Of a stretch of 64,000 nucleotides of DNA, positions 16,937 to 25,714 are shown one piece after another (positions within the stretch are counted from its first letter, which is position 1; each line of letters starts with the position of its first letter). Below the pieces are notes generated by a model. The model was not told where the DNA came from. It ran no database searches and was given only the letters and a program-made list of their open reading frames with translations. Made by a program: the position numbers and the translations under genes. Origin of the DNA: Nocardioides sp. YIM 152315 (lineage in GTDB: Bacteria; Actinomycetota; Actinomycetes; Propionibacteriales; Nocardioidaceae); NCBI RefSeq assembly GCF_029210375.1, contig NZ_JARGER010000013.1, forward strand, positions 62,001 through 126,000, read 5' to 3'.

Positions 16937-17848
16937 TCACTGCGCTCCGGCGCCGAAGTCGTGCCCCCAGTAGGACACGGCGGTCGACTCGCGGGCCACC
17001 CAGCGCGCGTCGTCGACGGTGAGGCCGTCGGTGCCGAACTCCACGTCGAAGCCGCCGGGCGACTTCACGTAGAAGGAGATCATCTCGTCGTTCATGTGCC
17101 GGCCGAGCGTCGCCGACAGCGGCGCCTGGTGCTTGCGCACCCGCTCCAGCGCGCGGCCCACGTGGTCGAGCTCGTCGACCTCGAGCATGATGTGCACGCA
17201 CTTGGACGGGTTGGGCATCGGCAGGAACGCCAGCGAGTGGTGCCGCGGGTTGACCCCGAGGAAGCGCAGCCACACCTTGGAGCCCGGCTCCTTGCCGACG
17301 AACTCCCCCGGCATGCTCATCGAGTCGCGCAGCCGGAAGCCGAGCACGTCGGCGTAGAACCGCAGCGCCTCCACGTCGTCGGTGACCGGCAGCACGATGT
17401 GGCCCATCCCCTGGTCGCCGGTGACGAACTTCGCGGCGTACGGCGTGACGACCGGCCGCGACTCGTAGGTGATGCCGTGGAAGAGCTCGAAGACGTTGTC
17501 GAACGGGTCGGAGAAGCGCACCAGCTCCTGCACCCGGCGCTCGTCGAGCTCCTCCCTGGTGCCCTCCTCGAAGTCCACGCCGGCCTTCTGCAGGTGCTCG
17601 CGGGCCTCCTGGAGCGCCCGGTGGTCGGCGACCTCCCACCCGACGCACGAGAGCTGGTCGGCGTCGGAGGGGAAGACCACGAGCCGTGCGGAGACCTCGT
17701 CGATGCGCCAGTACTGGTGGTCCGGGTTCGGGCCGCGACCGGCCGCGAGGCCGAGCACCTTGCCGGCGAAGGTCTCCCACTGCGACAGGTCGGTGCTGGC
17801 CACGCGCACGTAGCCCATGGACTTGATCTCGATCAAGGCCGACTCCAA
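16937..17848 (-). CDS. hsaC: 3,4-DHSA extradiol dioxygenase HsaC
   Basis: A 303-residue type I extradiol dioxygenase with two VOC modules. Iron ligands by family alignment are His150 (GDQGMGH), His219 (CVHIMLEV) and Glu270 (GGFDVEFG), with the active-site pair His203-His204 in NPRHHSLAF. HsaC cleaves the catechol 3,4-DHSA, opening steroid ring A. The start is ambiguous: TTG 17848, or TTG 17836, which has GGAG at better spacing. Both give nearly the same protein. It lies 29 bases downstream of hsaD in the operon. Confidence 0.93.
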   Translation of the reverse strand: MESALIEIKSMGYVRVASTDLSQWETFAGKVLGLAAGRGPNPDHQYWRIDEVSARLVVFPSDADQLSCVGWEVADHRALQEAREHLQKAGVDFEEGTREELDERRVQELVRFSDPFDNVFELFHGITYESRPVVTPYAAKFVTGDQGMGHIVLPVTDDVEALRFYADVLGFRLRDSMSMPGEFVGKEPGSKVWLRFLGVNPRHHSLAFLPMPNPSKCVHIMLEVDELDHVGRALERVRKHQAPLSATLGRHMNDEMISFYVKSPGGFDVEFGTDGLTVDDARWVARESTAVSYWGHDFGAGAQ

Positions 17849-17877
17849 TCACCATCTATGGTTGCGGCGGTCACGGG

Positions 17878-18774
17878 TCAACCCTTCTCGCCGTGGTAAC
17901 GACCGAGGAACGCGGTCGAGATCTCCGCGAACTCCTCCGCGGCCTCGATCTGCGCCCAGTGCCCGCAGTTGGGGAAGACGTGCAGCTGCGCCTTCGGGAT
18001 CAGCTTGAGGGCGGCGAAGGCGCCGTCGAGCGGGTTGACGCGGTCCTCGCGGCCCCAGGTCAGCAGCGTGTGCTTGCGCAGCCGGTGCGCCTCGCGCCAG
18101 AGCATGCCGTCCTCGGCGGTCTCGGGGTGCCAGAACGACATTCCCATCGACCGCATCGCGTCCTGCGCACCCGGCGCGGTCGCGTCGGCGAAGCGCTCCT
18201 CGACGAGCTCCTCGGTCACGAGCTCCTGGTTGACCACCATCGTGGAGATGAAGGCGCGGAGGTTCTCCCGGGTCGGCTCGGCGCTGAAGTCCATCAGTCT
18301 CTGCACCCCCTCGGTCGGGTCTGCGTGGAAGAGGTTGAGCGACAGCCCGCCCGGACCCATCAGGACCAGCCGCCCGACGCGATCGGGGTGCGTGAGCGCC
18401 AGACGCATCGCTGTGCCGCCGCCGAGGCTGTTGCCGAGCAGGTGCACGCGCTCGATGCTGAGCTCGTCGAGCAGTGCGACGACGTGGTCGGCCGCGTGGC
18501 GGTAGTAGTTGCCGACCACCGGCGGCTTGTCGGAGCCGCCGAAGCCGGGCTGGTCGACGAGCAGCGTGCGGAACGTCGTGGCGAAGTGGGGCAGCGCACG
18601 CCCGAAGTTCGACCACGCCGACGCGCCGGGGCCGCCGCCGTGCAGCATCACGAGCGGCAGGCCACCGCCGACGTCACCCCGCTCCCCGGTCTCAGGGCCG
18701 GCCTCGTAGTGGTTGAGGGTGATGTCCAGCACCTTGGTCGAGCGCCGGGTGCCCTCCTGCGAGTAGTCCGCCAT
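17878..18774 (-). CDS. hsaD: 4,9-DSHA hydrolase HsaD (meta-cleavage product hydrolase)
   Basis: A 298-residue alpha/beta hydrolase. The oxyanion loop is LHGGGPGAS, the nucleophile Ser116 is in GNSLGGG, and Asp244 and His272 (NCGHWAQ) complete the triad. HsaD cleaves the carbon-carbon bond of the ring-opened product to give HIP and 2-hydroxyhexa-2,4-dienoate, the branch point between the fadD3/ipd genes and hsaEFG. It starts three bases after the hsaA stop. Confidence 0.94.
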   Translation of the reverse strand: MADYSQEGTRRSTKVLDITLNHYEAGPETGERGDVGGGLPLVMLHGGGPGASAWSNFGRALPHFATTFRTLLVDQPGFGGSDKPPVVGNYYRHAADHVVALLDELSIERVHLLGNSLGGGTAMRLALTHPDRVGRLVLMGPGGLSLNLFHADPTEGVQRLMDFSAEPTRENLRAFISTMVVNQELVTEELVEERFADATAPGAQDAMRSMGMSFWHPETAEDGMLWREAHRLRKHTLLTWGREDRVNPLDGAFAALKLIPKAQLHVFPNCGHWAQIEAAEEFAEISTAFLGRYHGEKG

Positions 18775-18777
18775 CGG

Positions 18778-19944
18778 TCAGTACATCCCCGGGTCGACCT
18801 TGTGCCCGAACTCGTGCGCGCCGTACATCTGCAACGCTCGCTCCGGGTCGTTCGCGGCGTGCACGCGGCCCGCGTGGGCGTCGCGCCAGGCCCGCTGGAG
18901 GTAGGTGCCGTTCGTGAGCGCGCGACCACCCGAGGCCTCGAACAGCGAGTCGATGGCGTCGATCGCCCGCTGGGTGCCGAGCACCTGGTCGCGCCGGACC
19001 CTCAGCCGCAGCCCGAGCGGGATCTTCTCGCCCTTGGCCACGTGGGCCTGCTCCTCGCGGATGTTGCTGACCAGCAGCGCCCACGCGGCGTCGATCTCCG
19101 AGGAGGCCTTCGCGATGCGCACGGCGGCGAACGGGTCGAGCGACGCCTTCTCGCCGAGGTACGCCGCCCGCACCCGCTTCTGCTGCATCTCGACGTGCTC
19201 GGCGTAGGCGCCCCTCGCCATCCCGATGATCGGCGTGGTGATGGTGCCGGTGAAGATCGAGTGGAAGGGCAGCTTGTAGAGGTCGGACGGATTGTGCTCC
19301 TGCCCGGGCCCGAAGCAGCGACCGGTGTCGCCCATCGACAGCGTGAACGCCTCGGGCACGAACACCTCGTCGACGACGACGTCGTTGGAGCCGGTGCCCG
19401 AGAGGCCGACCATGTGCCAGACGTCGACGATGGTGTAGCTCTCGCGCGGCACGAGGAAGGTCTTGAAGTCGACCACGCTGCCCTCGTCGTTGAAGACCAG
19501 GCCGCCCAGCAGCACCCAGCTGCAGTGGTCGCAGCCGGAGGAGAAGCTCCACTTGCCGGACAGGAGGTAGCCGCCGTCGGTCAGCCGCGCCTTGCCGGTC
19601 GGGGCGTAGGACGAGCTGAGCCGGGTCGTCGAGTCGTCGCCCCAGACCGCCTGCTGCGCCTCGTCGGGGAAGAGCGCGACCTGCCACGGGTGCACGCCGA
19701 CCACGCTGGAGACCCAGCCGGTCGAGCCGCACGCCCCGGCGATGTCACGCACCGCGGTGTAGAAGTCGACGGGGTCGGCCTCGAGGCCGTCGAACCGCTT
19801 CGGCTGGAGCAGCCGGAAGAACCCGACCTCCTCCAGCTCCTTGATCGAGGCCTCCGGCACCACGCGGAGTCGCTCGGCCTCGTCGGCCCGCTCCCGGATG
19901 CCGGGCAGCAGGTCACGGACGCCGTCGAGAACAGCCTGGGACAT
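18778..19944 (-). CDS. hsaA: 3-HSA hydroxylase oxygenase component HsaA
   Basis: A 388-residue flavin-dependent hydroxylase of the acyl-CoA dehydrogenase fold (394 in M. tuberculosis). Typical stretches are GACGSTGWVSSVVGVHPWQ, LSGKWSFSSGCDHCSW and HMVGLSGTGSNDVVV. With HsaB it hydroxylates 3-HSA to the catechol used by HsaC. The ATG at 19944 follows AGGAG in TCACAGGAGAAGCG-type context. It is the first gene of the operon, with a KstR-type box 37 bases upstream. The usual neighbour kshB is absent; a signalling module begins divergently instead. Confidence 0.94.
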   Translation of the reverse strand: MSQAVLDGVRDLLPGIRERADEAERLRVVPEASIKELEEVGFFRLLQPKRFDGLEADPVDFYTAVRDIAGACGSTGWVSSVVGVHPWQVALFPDEAQQAVWGDDSTTRLSSSYAPTGKARLTDGGYLLSGKWSFSSGCDHCSWVLLGGLVFNDEGSVVDFKTFLVPRESYTIVDVWHMVGLSGTGSNDVVVDEVFVPEAFTLSMGDTGRCFGPGQEHNPSDLYKLPFHSIFTGTITTPIIGMARGAYAEHVEMQQKRVRAAYLGEKASLDPFAAVRIAKASSEIDAAWALLVSNIREEQAHVAKGEKIPLGLRLRVRRDQVLGTQRAIDAIDSLFEASGGRALTNGTYLQRAWRDAHAGRVHAANDPERALQMYGAHEFGHKVDPGMY

Positions 19945-19980
19945 CGCTTCTCCTGTCACGTGGACGAACAGGAACAATAC

Positions 19981-19994
19981 TAGAACACGTTCTC
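19981..19994. promoter_or_regulatory. KstR-type operator upstream of hsaA
   Basis: TAGAACACGTTCTC fits the KstR consensus TnnAACnnGTTnnA except for the last base. The core AGAACACGTTCT is a perfect 12-bp palindrome. It lies 37-50 bases upstream of hsaA. KstR itself is not encoded in the window. Confidence 0.82.
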
Positions 19995-20112
19995 GTTTTG
20001 GTCGAGACGGGCGCCCCGGGACCACCCGGACGGACGATTGCCCGAGGGCCGGTGGCCGCGCAGAGTGGTGCGCAGTGGCCCGGCCCGGCCGGGCCGCCGG
20101 GAGGGACCGGCC

Positions 20113-21840
20113 GTGGTCGAACCTGCGACGTTCCCGGGACAGGGAACCGTCAGTGCTGCGGAGCACGAACGGCTCCGCCGGGACTACGACGCCCTCGAGG
20201 ACCAGCTCGGGGCGGCCTCGGACGTGCTGGAGGCCATGGGTCGCTCGGCCGCGGAGCCGGACACCGTCCTCGCCACGATCGTCGCGAGCGCCCGCCGGCT
20301 CTGCCGCTCCGACGCCGCGCACCTCTACCTCCTGGAGGACGGCGTCTACCGGTTGCGGAACACCGTCGGCCTGACCGAGGAGTCGCACCGCCTCATCACC
20401 GAGCACCCGATCTCCGCCGATCGCGACACGCTCACCGGCCGGGTCGGGCTCGAGCGACGGACGCTGCAGATCCCCGACGTCCTCGCGGACCCGGACTACG
20501 GTCGTCACGACCTCCAGCGCGCCGCCGGCTTCCGGACCGTGGTCGCGGCCCCCATGATCGTCGACGACAGGGTGGTCGGCGCACTCAACGTCTGGCGCAA
20601 CGACGTCCGCCCCTTCGACGACCGCGAGATGGCGATCGTCAGCGCGTTCGCCGTCCAGGCCGCGATGGCGGTCAACGCCGTCATGCTCGTCCAGCAGCTG
20701 GAGCGGGCGAGCAGGCACAAGTCGGAGTTCCTCGCGAGCATGTCCCACGAGCTGCGGACGCCGCTGAACGCCGTGATCGGCTTCTCCGAGGTGCTGCTGG
20801 AGCGGATGTTCGGGGACATCAACGAGCGGCAGGAGGAGTACCTGCGCGACATCCTCGGCTCGGGCCGCCACCTGCTCGAGCTGCTCAACGAGATCCTGGA
20901 CCTCTCCAAGGTCGAGGCCGGGCGGATGGAGCTGGAGTACTCGTCGTTCGACCTGCCGACGATCCTGGACGAGGCGGGCGGCATGCTGCGAGAGCGGGCG
21001 AGCGGTCGGGGCGTCGACCTGCGGATCGAGGCGGCGCCCGACGTGGGCGCCGTCTACTCCGACCAGCTGCGACTCAAGCAGGTGCTGCTCAACCTGATGA
21101 CGAACGCCGTGAAGTTCACCGGCGAGGGCGGGTCGGTCGTCGTCCGCGCCGAGCGGCGGCCGGCGGAGCTCGACATCACGGTCACCGACACCGGCGTCGG
21201 CGTGCCCGAGGACGACCGCGAGCGCATCTTCGAGTCCTTCCAGCAGGGCGGCCGCGGCAGCCCACGCGAGGAGGGCACCGGGCTGGGACTCACGCTCTCG
21301 CGCCGGCTCGTCGAGCTGCTCGGTGGACGGATGTGGCTGGAGAGCGAGGTCGGCGTCGGCAGCACGTTCGGCTTCTCGCTGCCCGCGCAACGGCCGCCGC
21401 AGGAGCCGGGTGCCGAGACCGGGGCCGGACCCCACGCCTACGTCGGCCACGTCGTCATCGTCGAGGACGACCGTCCGTCGCTCGACCTCTTCACCGCCTA
21501 CCTGTCGGCCGCCGCGCTCCGGGTGACGCCGGCGCGGGACGGACCCAGCGGACTCGAGGCAGTGCGGCGAGGCCGTCCGGACGCCGTGCTGCTCGACATC
21601 CGGCTGCCCGGGATCGACGGCTGGGCGGTCCTCGAGGCGCTGCAGGCCGACCCCGGCACCCGCGACATCCCGGTGATCGTGGTCTCCATCGTCGACGAGC
21701 GGTCCCGGGGCGCGGCCCTCGGCGCCGCCGACTACCTCGTCAAGCCGGTCTCCCGGGAGGCGCTGCTCGGCGCGCTCTCCCGGGTGGGCGCGAGCCCCGC
21801 GGCGCAGACGCCGCGCACGCGAGAGACGGGCGGCCCGTGA
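20113..21840 (+). CDS. Hybrid sensor histidine kinase (GAF-HisKA-HATPase-REC)
   Basis: A 575-residue soluble kinase with no membrane helix. A short N-terminal coiled coil is followed by a GAF domain (about 40-190), the HisKA box SMSHELRTPLNAVIGFSE with phospho-accepting His212, an HATPase domain with N box NLMTNAVKF, G1 DTGVGVPED and G2 GTGLGLTLSRR, and a C-terminal receiver with Asp495 in LLDIRLPG. GTG 20113 is preferred because GGGAGGG lies eight bases upstream; a TTG at 20038 would add 25 Arg/Pro-rich residues. It overlaps the next response regulator and heads a four-gene signalling run. Confidence 0.88.
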   Translation: MVEPATFPGQGTVSAAEHERLRRDYDALEDQLGAASDVLEAMGRSAAEPDTVLATIVASARRLCRSDAAHLYLLEDGVYRLRNTVGLTEESHRLITEHPISADRDTLTGRVGLERRTLQIPDVLADPDYGRHDLQRAAGFRTVVAAPMIVDDRVVGALNVWRNDVRPFDDREMAIVSAFAVQAAMAVNAVMLVQQLERASRHKSEFLASMSHELRTPLNAVIGFSEVLLERMFGDINERQEEYLRDILGSGRHLLELLNEILDLSKVEAGRMELEYSSFDLPTILDEAGGMLRERASGRGVDLRIEAAPDVGAVYSDQLRLKQVLLNLMTNAVKFTGEGGSVVVRAERRPAELDITVTDTGVGVPEDDRERIFESFQQGGRGSPREEGTGLGLTLSRRLVELLGGRMWLESEVGVGSTFGFSLPAQRPPQEPGAETGAGPHAYVGHVVIVEDDRPSLDLFTAYLSAAALRVTPARDGPSGLEAVRRGRPDAVLLDIRLPGIDGWAVLEALQADPGTRDIPVIVVSIVDERSRGAALGAADYLVKPVSREALLGALSRVGASPAAQTPRTRETGGP

Positions 21841-22220
21841 GCAGCCGCCGGATCCTCGTCGTGGAGGACAACCCCAAGAACCTCAAGCTGGTCCGCGACG
21901 TGCTCACCTTCTCCGGCTTCGAGGTCGTCGCGGCGACGAACGGCGAGGACGGCGTGCGGCTCGCCGAGGAGGTCGTGCCCGACCTGATCCTCATGGACCT
22001 GGGGCTCCCGGGCATCGACGGCGCCGAGGCGCTCCGCCGGATCCGCGGCGGCGACCGCGCACGCCGGGTCCCGGTCGTCGCGGTGACGGCGTTCGCCATG
22101 GACGACGACCGCACGCGGGCCTTCGAGGCGGGGTTCGACGGGTACGTCGAGAAGCCCATCAGCGTCCGGGCCCTCCCCCAGCAGGTGGAGGACTTCCTGA
22201 ACCTCGGGACTGCGCGATGA
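21837..22220 (+). CDS. Single-domain response regulator (CheY/DivK-like)
   Basis: A 127-residue receiver domain only. It has acidic pair VVEDN, phospho-acceptor Asp in LILMDLGLPGIDG, Thr/Ala switch region AVTAF and Lys in YVEKPIS. With no output domain it probably relays phosphoryl groups or acts by protein contact. GTG 21837 overlaps the kinase stop (GTGA), and its stop overlaps the cyclase ATG, so all three are translationally coupled. Confidence 0.87.
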   Translation: MSSRRILVVEDNPKNLKLVRDVLTFSGFEVVAATNGEDGVRLAEEVVPDLILMDLGLPGIDGAEALRRIRGGDRARRVPVVAVTAFAMDDDRTRAFEAGFDGYVEKPISVRALPQQVEDFLNLGTAR

Positions 22221-23356
22221 ACGACGACCGCGAGGAGCGTGCCCGGGTCCTCGTCGTCGACGACCAGCCCGCTAACGTGCGACTCCTCGACGCGATCCTC
22301 ACGTCGCACGGCCACCTCGTGTCGTCGGCGGCATCCGGCGAGGAGGCACTCGAGGTCCTCACCGCCGCCGAGCACGATGTCGTCCTCCTCGACATCCTGA
22401 TGCCCGGCATCGACGGCTACGAGGTGTGCCGCGCCATCCGCGAGCGGCCGGGGACGGCGTACCTGCCGGTCGTCATGGTGACCGCCAGCGGCGTCGAGCA
22501 GAAGGTCGAGGCCCTGCGCGCCGGCGCCGACGACTTCCTCACCAAGCCCATCGACCGACCGGAGCTGCTGGCGCGGGTCGCGTCACTCGCGCGCATCAAG
22601 CGCTACCAGGACACGATCCGGCGGCAGGCCGCGGAGCTGGCCGACTGGAACCGCGAGCTGGAGACGCGGGTCGCCGACCACGTGGCGCAGCTCCAGCGCA
22701 TGGAGCGGCTGCGGCGCTTCCTGTCGCCGCAGCTCGCGGAGCTGATCGTCGACTCCGGCGACGAGTCGTTCCTGGAGAGTCACCGGCGCGAGATCGTCGT
22801 GGTGTTCTGCGACCTGCGCGGCTTCACCCCGTTCGCCGAGTCGAGCGAGCCCGAGGAGGTCATGGGGGTGCTGGCGCAGTACCACCAGGCCGTGGGCGAC
22901 CTGGTCTTCCACTTCGAGGGCACGCTGGAGCGGTTCACCGGCGACGGACTGATGGTCTTCTTCAACGACCCGGTGCGCTGCGAGGACGGCCCGCTGCGGG
23001 CGATCCGGATGAGCGTCGCGATGCGGGCCCGGGTCCGGTCGCTCGCCGAGGCCTGGGCACGGCAGGGCCACGACCTCGCGCTGGGGATCGGGATCGCACA
23101 GGGTTACGCGACACTCGGGACGATCGGATTCGACGGGCGGCTCGACTACGCGGCGATCGGCACCGTCACCAACCTCGGGTCGCGGCTCTGCTCCGACGCG
23201 GGTCCGTGGCAGATCCTCGCGACCGAACGGGTCCACGTCGCCGCTGGACCGACGGTCCGGGGCGAGGACGTCGGCGTCCGTACGCTGCGCGGCTTCAGCC
23301 GGCCGGTGCACGCCTTCGCGGTCACCGGCATCGACAACCCCCAGGCCGCGCCATGA
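22217..23356 (+). CDS. Response regulator with class III adenylate/guanylate cyclase output
   Basis: A 379-residue protein: receiver domain (1-125; acceptor Asp in VLLDILMPGIDGYE), a coiled coil (about 130-165, QAAELADWNRELETRV), and a class III cyclase domain (about 190-360). The cyclase keeps the metal-binding aspartate in VFCDLRGFTPFAES and the GDGLMVFFNDPV turn. Phosphorylation by the upstream kinase would be expected to set cyclic-nucleotide output. cAMP is more likely than cGMP given the Crp-type gene 22 bases downstream, but substrate residues were not resolved with certainty. Confidence 0.87.
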   Translation: MNDDREERARVLVVDDQPANVRLLDAILTSHGHLVSSAASGEEALEVLTAAEHDVVLLDILMPGIDGYEVCRAIRERPGTAYLPVVMVTASGVEQKVEALRAGADDFLTKPIDRPELLARVASLARIKRYQDTIRRQAAELADWNRELETRVADHVAQLQRMERLRRFLSPQLAELIVDSGDESFLESHRREIVVVFCDLRGFTPFAESSEPEEVMGVLAQYHQAVGDLVFHFEGTLERFTGDGLMVFFNDPVRCEDGPLRAIRMSVAMRARVRSLAEAWARQGHDLALGIGIAQGYATLGTIGFDGRLDYAAIGTVTNLGSRLCSDAGPWQILATERVHVAAGPTVRGEDVGVRTLRGFSRPVHAFAVTGIDNPQAAP

Positions 23357-23378
23357 CGGCGCGCGTGCGTCGCTGACC

Positions 23379-24038
23379 ATGTGGCGTCTGCTGGAGCCGC
23401 TGGGGCCCGAGGACCGCGACGCCTTCCTCGCCCTCGCCCGCCGCCGGTCGTTCACGCGCAACGAGGTGCTCTGCCACCAGGGCGACCCGGCCGACTCGCT
23501 CCACCTCGTGGAGCACGGACACCTGACCGTGCACGGCAGTCTCGCGACGGGCGCCACGGTGACGTTCACGATCCTGGCGCCGGGTGACTACTTCGGCGAG
23601 CTCGCCCTCCTGCGCGCCGACCACCGACGGACGGCGACGGTCACCGCGCTGGAGCCGAGCCGCACCCTGGCGGTCGCGGCCAGCGCGTTCGACGCGCTCT
23701 GCAGGCGCAACCCGGGCATCGAGCGGATCGTGTCCACCCTGCTGGCGGACCGGGTCGACCACCTGAGCCGGCGGCTCGTCGAGGCCATGTACGAGAGCCT
23801 GGACCGACGGGTCTACCGGCGCCTCCTCGAGCTCGCCCGCTCCTACGCAGAGACGGTGGGACCGGTCACGGTCCCGTTGAGCCAGACCCAGCTCGCGGAC
23901 CTCGTGGGTGCGTCCCGGCCGCCGGTCAACCAGGTCCTGCGACGCCTGGCGGCGCAGGGCGTCGTCGCGCTGAGCCGGTCCCGCATCGAGGTCCTCGACC
24001 TGACGGCGCTCGAACGGCGCTGCTCCGACCGGCGGTGA
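23379..24038 (+). CDS. Crp/Fnr-family transcription regulator
   Basis: A 219-residue regulator. The N-terminal cyclic-nucleotide-binding fold contains a good phosphate-binding cassette (FGELALLRADHRRTATV, with Glu and Arg at the positions that hold cAMP). A long dimer helix and a C-terminal winged helix follow, with recognition region LADLVGASRPPVNQVLRRL. There are no Fnr-type N-terminal cysteines. As a cAMP-dependent regulator it is the natural reader of the upstream cyclase; the targets are unknown. Confidence 0.88.
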   Translation: MWRLLEPLGPEDRDAFLALARRRSFTRNEVLCHQGDPADSLHLVEHGHLTVHGSLATGATVTFTILAPGDYFGELALLRADHRRTATVTALEPSRTLAVAASAFDALCRRNPGIERIVSTLLADRVDHLSRRLVEAMYESLDRRVYRRLLELARSYAETVGPVTVPLSQTQLADLVGASRPPVNQVLRRLAAQGVVALSRSRIEVLDLTALERRCSDRR

Positions 24039-24167
24039 TGAGCGGGCGCTGCGTCCGTTCGGCACCGGTCACCCGATGTGTCATCCGGCGAACAGAGGAT
24101 TCGCCGGCTCCGGCGAAGGATCGAGCCATCGAGAACCACCGATCCGATCCCACCTCAGGAGGCCGAC

Positions 24168-24386
24168 ATGTACCCGATGGATTCCGGCGCAGTGCTCGCC
24201 CAGATGGTCATCGAGCAGCGCATCCGCGAAGCCCAGCAGCAGCAGCTGGCCCGCCAGGTCCGGGCGGGTGCGCGACCCACCGCGGACGCCACCGCCGACC
24301 CCACCGCCGACCCCAAGGCCGCCCCGCAGCCCCGCCGCCACTCCCGGCTGTGGGTCCTGCTGCACTTCCGTCACTCCTTCGGCTGA
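24168..24386 (+). CDS. Small Gln/Ala/Pro-rich protein
   Basis: A 72-residue protein starting MYPMDSGAVLAQMVIEQRI, with an amphipathic N-terminal helix, a QQQQ run and an Asp-Pro-Thr-Ala linker repeated twice. The C terminus is basic-hydrophobic (RRHSRLWVLLHFRHSF) and could touch the membrane. A strong AGGAGG at 24157-24162 supports ATG 24168. It follows the Crp-type gene by 129 bases and overlaps the convergent ATPase gene by 16. Function unknown. Confidence 0.55.
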   Translation: MYPMDSGAVLAQMVIEQRIREAQQQQLARQVRAGARPTADATADPTADPKAAPQPRRHSRLWVLLHFRHSFG

Positions 24387-25714
24387 GGCGGGGGCCCGGC
24401 CGCATCGCCGGGCGGCGGGTAGAGGTGGCACGCCACCTGGACCCCGCCGGCCGGCCGCAGCGCGGGGTCCTCACCCTCGTGGAAGTCGATGCCGACACCG
24501 GCGTCGACGACCCGGCGCTGCCGCACCCCTCGCCAGAACGGCTCGTCCGGGTCGGCGGCGTGGATGGTGTCGAGCACCCGCTCCACGTCGCCGCCGCTGT
24601 GACCGCGCCCGGCCGGCAGCGCGGCCACGTGGTCGGGCAGGTCCAGCGCGTCGACGTCGCCGATGATCGCCCGCTCCGCGTCGTACTCCGCCTCCGGCAC
24701 CGTGGTCCAGTGCGACTCCAGCAGCACCCGGAGGTCGCGGCTCTCCCACCCGCACTTGTCGAAAGCCTGTGGGCAACGGGGATGGAACGCGCAGCCGAGC
24801 GGCGGGCTCGCCGCGTCGGGGATCTCCCCGCGTGGCAGGTCGCGGGGAGTCGAGCGGTCGGGGTCCAGGTCCGGGATGGCCCCGACCAGCGACTGGGTGT
24901 AGGGATGCTTCGGGTCGGCGAAGATCTCCTCGGTGGTGCCGATCTCCACGACCCGACCGAGGTACATGATCGCCACCCGGTCGCAGAAGAACTTCGCGCT
25001 GGCCAGGTCGTGGGTGATGTAGACGTAGGTCAGGTCCAGGTCGGCCTTCAGGTCCAGCATCAGCTGCAGGAGCTTGGACCGGACGCTCATGTCGAGCATC
25101 GAGATCGGCTCGTCGGCGATCAGCAGGACGGGGTCGAGGATGATCGCCCGCGCGATCACCGCGCGCTGCTTCTGGCCGCCGGACAGCTCGCCGGGGTACT
25201 TCGTCAGGAACTGGTCCGCCGGCGACAGCCCGACCCGCTCGAGTGCGTCGACGACGCGGCGACGGAGCTCGTCGCCGCGGGCCAACCGGTGGATCCTCAG
25301 CGGGTGTCCGACCGCGGTCTCGATGTCCATGGCCGGGTTCAGCGCTGCGCTCGGGTCCTGGAAGACCATCTGCAGGTTGCGGCGCACCTCCCGCAGCGCG
25401 CGACCGGACATGGTCTCGATCCGGCGCTCCTCGTAGGCGATGCTGCCGCCCGTGATCGGCGCGAGGCCGAGCACGGCCCGGCCGAGCGTGCTCTTCCCGC
25501 TGCCGGACTCGCCGACGAGGCCGAGCACCTCGCCCTTCGCGATCTCGAGGTCGATGCCGTCGACGGCCTTGACGGTGCCGACGTCGCGGCCGAACAGGCG
25601 GGCCAGGCTGCTCCCCCGCAGCGCGTAGTGCACCCGCAGGTCGCGGATGGACAGCAGCGTCTCGTCGTGCTCGGCGCGTCGTGGCGCGCGAGCGGCCTCA
25701 GGCTTCGTCGGCAA
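24371..25714 (-). CDS. Peptide/oligosaccharide ABC transporter ATPase (OppF/DppF type)
   Basis: A 447-residue ABC ATPase: Walker A GESGSGKST (68-76), signature LSGGQKQR, Walker B LLIADEP, H-loop ITHDLAS. The C-terminal oligopeptide-type domain has cysteines at CAFHPRCPQAF...CGW and ends near VACHLYPP. About 100 extra residues separate those halves, making it longer than the usual 330. The TTG start at 25714 overlaps oppD by 17 bases and follows GAGGAG. Last gene of the family-5 transporter operon. Confidence 0.87.
   Translation of the reverse strand: MPTKPEAARAPRRAEHDETLLSIRDLRVHYALRGSSLARLFGRDVGTVKAVDGIDLEIAKGEVLGLVGESGSGKSTLGRAVLGLAPITGGSIAYEERRIETMSGRALREVRRNLQMVFQDPSAALNPAMDIETAVGHPLRIHRLARGDELRRRVVDALERVGLSPADQFLTKYPGELSGGQKQRAVIARAIILDPVLLIADEPISMLDMSVRSKLLQLMLDLKADLDLTYVYITHDLASAKFFCDRVAIMYLGRVVEIGTTEEIFADPKHPYTQSLVGAIPDLDPDRSTPRDLPRGEIPDAASPPLGCAFHPRCPQAFDKCGWESRDLRVLLESHWTTVPEAEYDAERAIIGDVDALDLPDHVAALPAGRGHSGGDVERVLDTIHAADPDEPFWRGVRQRRVVDAGVGIDFHEGEDPALRPAGGVQVACHLYPPPGDAAGPPPQPKE

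Noticed and set aside
19945..21450. Frame extending HsaA upstream by about 500 residues
   Set aside because: It runs antisense through the histidine kinase and its translation is repetitive noise; ATG 19944 has a ribosome binding site and correct length.
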